DNA of 7,240 nt from Chloroflexota bacterium (GTDB lineage: Bacteria > Chloroflexota > Limnocylindria > Limnocylindrales > CSP1-4), in NCBI GenBank assembly GCA_021812735.1, contig JAKAMV010000519.1, positions 1-7,240 of the forward strand. The letters are read 5' to 3'. The stretch's first letter is position 1. Each line of letters opens with the position of its first letter. The position numbers were made by a program, and so were the translations under genes. The notes below the pieces were generated by a model. It saw only the letters and a list, made by a program, of their open reading frames with translations, did no database searches and was not told the DNA's origin. Below are positions 4,171 through 7,240 of this stretch, in pieces.

Positions 4171-7100
4171 CTACGGGCTCGTCGGTGCCACCGAGGCCGG
4201 GATCGTCTCGGCCTGGGCCGGGCCGCTCGCGTTGTCTGGACTCACCAGCATCCACCCGAGGGCCGGCTCGTTGGCGAACGCAGCGGGATCGAGCGACAGC
4301 CGGAGAGCGGCGCGTTGACCGGGCGCGAGAACCACCCGGTCACCCTGCGAGATCGCGGGTGAGAACGGGTCGAAGGTGGCGGTGCCGGGCACCGTGTCGG
4401 CCGCCGCCGACACCAACGACGCCGCCTGGACCGCGTAGAACAGCGGTGGACCGCCCGGGGCGAGCCCGAGTGCGCTCGCCAGGACCCCGCAGCGCAGCGT
4501 CGAGCTGTTGGCAGGAGCTTCGGCGAAGGCGGCCGCCACGAGCGTCTGGTCGGACACCCGGAAGAGGAAGCACCCCGCTCGGCCGTCCGGCTGGCCAGCG
4601 GTCGCGAGCCCGTGGTCCACGGCGGCCAGGACGTACTCGGCGTTGCCGGAGCCGTCGGTGTCGAGGGCGATGTCGAACTCGTTCACGGCAGCCGACGTCC
4701 ACGGCACGTAGGTGTTGATGGCGAAGACCAGCAGGCGGTCGGTGGCAGACAGCGGCGTGCCGTCGAGGCCCGTGGTCAACGACTGGACCCCCACGGCGCG
4801 GATGTCGACCGATCCGGCGCCGATGGGACCGCTCCGCAAACCCCAGGCGTACACGTCGGCCACGCCCGCATGGACGCCGGTGTTGGACACCGTGACCGAG
4901 CCGACGTCCTGGCTTCCCTGCTGCGACAGCGTCACGGTGGCGGGCGCCACGACGCCCGACAACGCGTGCGGCACGATGAGGAAGGGAATCGAGAGCGGGT
5001 AGATCCCGGAAGCCGACGCCGCCGGGTTCGCCACCACTACTCCCTGGACGGCGGTGATCTCCGCGGCCGGATCGGCCGGATGCTCCGCGCCGGGGAGCGC
5101 GGCGACGGCCGCGGCGGTCAGGGTAAGCGTGACCGTCACGCTGGAGGATCCACGGGCGGGCACGACGACCCTGGAGGGCCGGACGGCGACGTGGACGCCG
5201 AGGGCGGGGCCGGCGAACGTCGCGCGCAGCCGGTATACGACCGCGCGCGGACCCAGGTTCTGCAGGTGGATCGTGCGCGACGCGCTGAACGCACCGGTCA
5301 TGGCCGGCGCCCCGAACGACAGGCTCGCCGTGTCGGTACCGGTGGTCGCGAGGACGAGGGCATCCACCGCCCGCGCCGGCTGGACCAGGCCTGCCCCGTC
5401 GATGCGCGGGTCGTACCCTGCGATCGCCGAACCGGAGGCGGTGTTCATGAGTGCGGCCTTGACCTCCCCGGGTGTCCATCGCCGGTGTGCCTGGAGGACC
5501 AGGGCCGCCGCTCCGGTCACCTGTGGCGCGGCCATGGAGGTGCCGGATTCGGTCACGGCTCCGATCCCGGTGCCCACGGCTGCCGACGACACCGCGACGC
5601 CGGGTGCGGCGATGTCCGGCTTCAGGGCGTTGTCCCCACTGCGCGGACCGCCGGCGGAGAAGTCCGCCGTGGCGCGGTAGGTCGGGTTCGGCATGGTGAC
5701 CGGGCCCGCGATGGTCACGGTGGTGCCGTCGGCGGCCTGCAGCGCGGCGCCGCTCGATGGCTGCACCCCAAGGAAGGGGATCGTCACGCCGGGGATCGCG
5801 CCCTCCTGCGGCGGGTACGCCCCGGCCGTGGTGTTGACCATGATCACGGCCGCCGCGCCCGCCTCCTGGCCGAGCGTCGCGCGATCGACCCGCGGGCAGG
5901 TGCCTCGCAGCGTGACGACGATGTCACCTGGCTGGACCCCGATGTAGTCGGTCGCCGCACACCCCAGGGCGATCCCGCCGGCCGCGTCCTTGAGCACGTC
6001 GAGCCGTCCGGTCACCGGGAACGCGCCCGACCCGTTGGCGTCCAGCGCGTCGATGCCGTTGCCGATGCCGATGACGGCGCCCGGAAGGGTCGCATGCGCG
6101 TCGACGGCCGCCACTTCGATGGCCCCAGACGCCACACCCGGGGTGCTCGCCGTGTAGGCCACGGACCCGTCGTTGCCGCCCGCGGCCACCACCACGATGC
6201 CCGCCGCCACCGCGTTGTCGACCGCGACCGCATCGGGCGACTCGGGGCCGCCGAAGGGCGATCCCTCGGCGCCGAACGGCGCGCCGAGGGAGAGGTTGAT
6301 CACGTTCATGCCGTTCTTGACCGCCCAGTCGACGGCGTCGATCACGTCGTCGGTGGTGCCCGAGCACCCGAAGATCTTCAGCGCGTACAGCCGGGCCCCG
6401 GGGGCCACGCCGGGCGCGACCAGGAACTGCGTGTGGGCGAGCGTCTGCGCGTCGTAGGGGCCGTGGTAGGCCTTGCCGTCGAGGGTCACGCCGTACCCGG
6501 CGATGGTGCCCGCCACGTGCGTTCCGTGGCCCGCACAGTCGAGCGGATTGGGATCGGGCTGGGGGATCACCGCTGCGCCCGTGCCACCCGCGTCATAGGC
6601 GTCACCCACGAAGTCGTAGCCACCGGCCACCTTCGCGTTGGGGAAGCCGCTCCCGGCGAGCGAGACCCCGTTGTTGGCGTCGTGCGCGGCGGGGCTGCCC
6701 GTCCCGCCGAAGTCAGCGTGCGTGTAGTCGATGCCGGTGTCGATCACGGCGATCTTGATCCCCGCGCCGGTCAGGCCGATGCCGGTGGACCAGGCCGCGG
6801 GGACTCCGGTGAACTGCTCGCTGTTCGCGTTGACCATCTGGTACTGCGGCACGGCGAGCACCTGCCGGACACCGGGGAGGGCCGCCAGCCGGGTGAGGTC
6901 GCGCAGCGCCACGCGCACCTTGATCCCGTCGTACGCGTCCTGGTACTGGCCGAGGATCCGGGCGCCCAGCGAACCCAGGCTCGGGCGGAGCGCATCCTGC
7001 CGGGCACGCAGGCTCGCGCGCACGCTGGTGGTCTCAAGCCCGGAGAGGACCATGCCACGCGCCCTTGCCGCGGCGCTCACCAGCGACACCGGGGTGCCAG

Positions 7101-7240
7101 CCAGCTCCAGCATGACCGTGGCCTGCCTGGTCGGATCGAGCAGAAAGGGGCGGAGCCGCGGGTCGATCCGGCTCACGTCGATCGACTGGAACGTGGGCGC
7201 GCCGGGAACCGGTCTTGCCGTCGACGTCATCGTCGGCGAT
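4171..7240 (-). CDS. Subtilisin-family (S8) serine protease with PA insert, 5' end beyond the window
   Basis: The frame gives 1,019 residues from an ATG at 7230 and remains open to the window edge. The protein is numbered here from that ATG, but no signal peptide follows it, so the true start probably lies outside. Residues 35-133 resemble an inhibitor I9-type propeptide. The catalytic domain (about 155-625) shows the full triad: Asp164 in A-V-I-D-T-G, His235 in G-H-G-T-H-V-A-G and Ser565 in G-T-S-M-A-A-P, with oxyanion Asn353. A PA domain (about 415-510) is inserted between the Asn and the Ser, as in Vpr and C5a-peptidase-like subtilases. Fn3-like beta domains follow (about 640-830), then a last module with a calcium-site-like D-T-D-G-S-G-N-A-E (857-865). 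There is no C-terminal membrane anchor or LPxTG-type sorting signal. The expected role is degradation of extracellular protein; the active site looks intact. Confidence 0.93.
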   Translation of the reverse strand, partial: SPTMTSTARPVPGAPTFQSIDVSRIDPRLRPFLLDPTRQATVMLELAGTPVSLVSAAARARGMVLSGLETTSVRASLRARQDALRPSLGSLGARILGQYQDAYDGIKVRVALRDLTRLAALPGVRQVLAVPQYQMVNANSEQFTGVPAAWSTGIGLTGAGIKIAVIDTGIDYTHADFGGTGSPAAHDANNGVSLAGSGFPNAKVAGGYDFVGDAYDAGGTGAAVIPQPDPNPLDCAGHGTHVAGTIAGYGVTLDGKAYHGPYDAQTLAHTQFLVAPGVAPGARLYALKIFGCSGTTDDVIDAVDWAVKNGMNVINLSLGAPFGAEGSPFGGPESPDAVAVDNAVAAGIVVVAAGGNDGSVAYTASTPGVASGAIEVAAVDAHATLPGAVIGIGNGIDALDANGSGAFPVTGRLDVLKDAAGGIALGCAATDYIGVQPGDIVVTLRGTCPRVDRATLGQEAGAAAVIMVNTTAGAYPPQEGAIPGVTIPFLGVQPSSGAALQAADGTTVTIAGPVTMPNPTYRATADFSAGGPRSGDNALKPDIAAPGVAVSSAAVGTGIGAVTESGTSMAAPQVTGAAALVLQAHRRWTPGEVKAALMNTASGSAIAGYDPRIDGAGLVQPARAVDALVLATTGTDTASLSFGAPAMTGAFSASRTIHLQNLGPRAVVYRLRATFAGPALGVHVAVRPSRVVVPARGSSSVTVTLTLTAAAVAALPGAEHPADPAAEITAVQGVVVANPAASASGIYPLSIPFLIVPHALSGVVAPATVTLSQQGSQDVGSVTVSNTGVHAGVADVYAWGLRSGPIGAGSVDIRAVGVQSLTTGLDGTPLSATDRLLVFAINTYVPWTSAAVNEFDIALDTDGSGNAEYVLAAVDHGLATAGQPDGRAGCFLFRVSDQTLVAAAFAEAPANSSTLRCGVLASALGLAPGGPPLFYAVQAASLVSAAADTVPGTATFDPFSPAISQGDRVVLAPGQRAALRLSLDPAAFANEPALGWMLVSPDNASGPAQAETIPASVAPTSP

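Noticed and set aside
3380..4255. Long open frames on both strands across the repeat interval (for example 3178-4095 and 3380-4255 minus, 3563-4318 plus).
   Set aside because: Their translations are low-complexity, consist largely of tandem repeats, have no recognisable domain and overlap the protease or sigma genes. GC-rich DNA and repeat periods divisible by three explain the openness.
4340..5479. Arg-rich 379-codon ORF on the minus strand inside the protease gene.
   Set aside because: It is an out-of-frame shadow of the S8 protease with a composition typical of frame-shifted GC-rich DNA.

Overview
The window is a GC-rich bacterial chromosome segment, roughly 70% G+C by eye, with strong G/C preference at third codon positions. 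This fits a high-GC lineage such as Chloroflexota or Actinomycetota; the sequence alone does not decide between them. Every gene I can support lies on the minus strand, so the window is transcribed from right to left.

Right half (7240 to 4171): a large subtilisin-type (S8) serine protease, cut at its 5' end by the window edge. It has an inhibitor-like propeptide, a catalytic domain with an inserted PA domain, and long beta-rich C-terminal modules. It is most likely secreted. Next comes about 1 kb without a convincing gene (4170 to 3185). This stretch holds four unrelated short tandem-repeat arrays (units of about 21, 18, 21 and 22 bp), and a perfect 16-bp palindrome lies about 90 bp upstream of the next gene. 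That gene (3184 to 2345) is an ECF-type sigma factor with an unusual tail of about 80 residues after region 4 and no recognisable anti-sigma gene beside it. A fifth array (20-bp units) overlaps its stop codon.

Left third (2212 to 1): a cluster of toxin-antitoxin (TA) genes. In transcription order it holds an AbrB-fold antitoxin with a PIN-domain (VapC-like) toxin, then a DUF1778 ribbon-helix-helix antitoxin with a GNAT acetyltransferase toxin (TacAT/AtaRT-like), then a small unrecognised ORF, and finally the first 23 codons of a DUF433 (VapB45-like) antitoxin running off the left edge. Both complete pairs use 4-bp stop/start overlaps, as expected for translational coupling.

The most interesting pattern is in the promoters. 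Each of the three antitoxin genes is preceded by a sigma-70-like promoter with an exact 17-bp spacer (TTGCAT/TAGGCT, TTGACA/TAGTGT, TTGACC/TAAGGT). In each case the -10 hexamer ends only 6 to 9 nt before the start codon, so the mRNAs should be leaderless or nearly so. Two of the three promoters contain an inverted repeat of identical geometry (5-bp arms, 2-bp centre), a natural candidate for antitoxin autoregulation. No RNA genes, insertion sequences or CRISPR arrays were seen.
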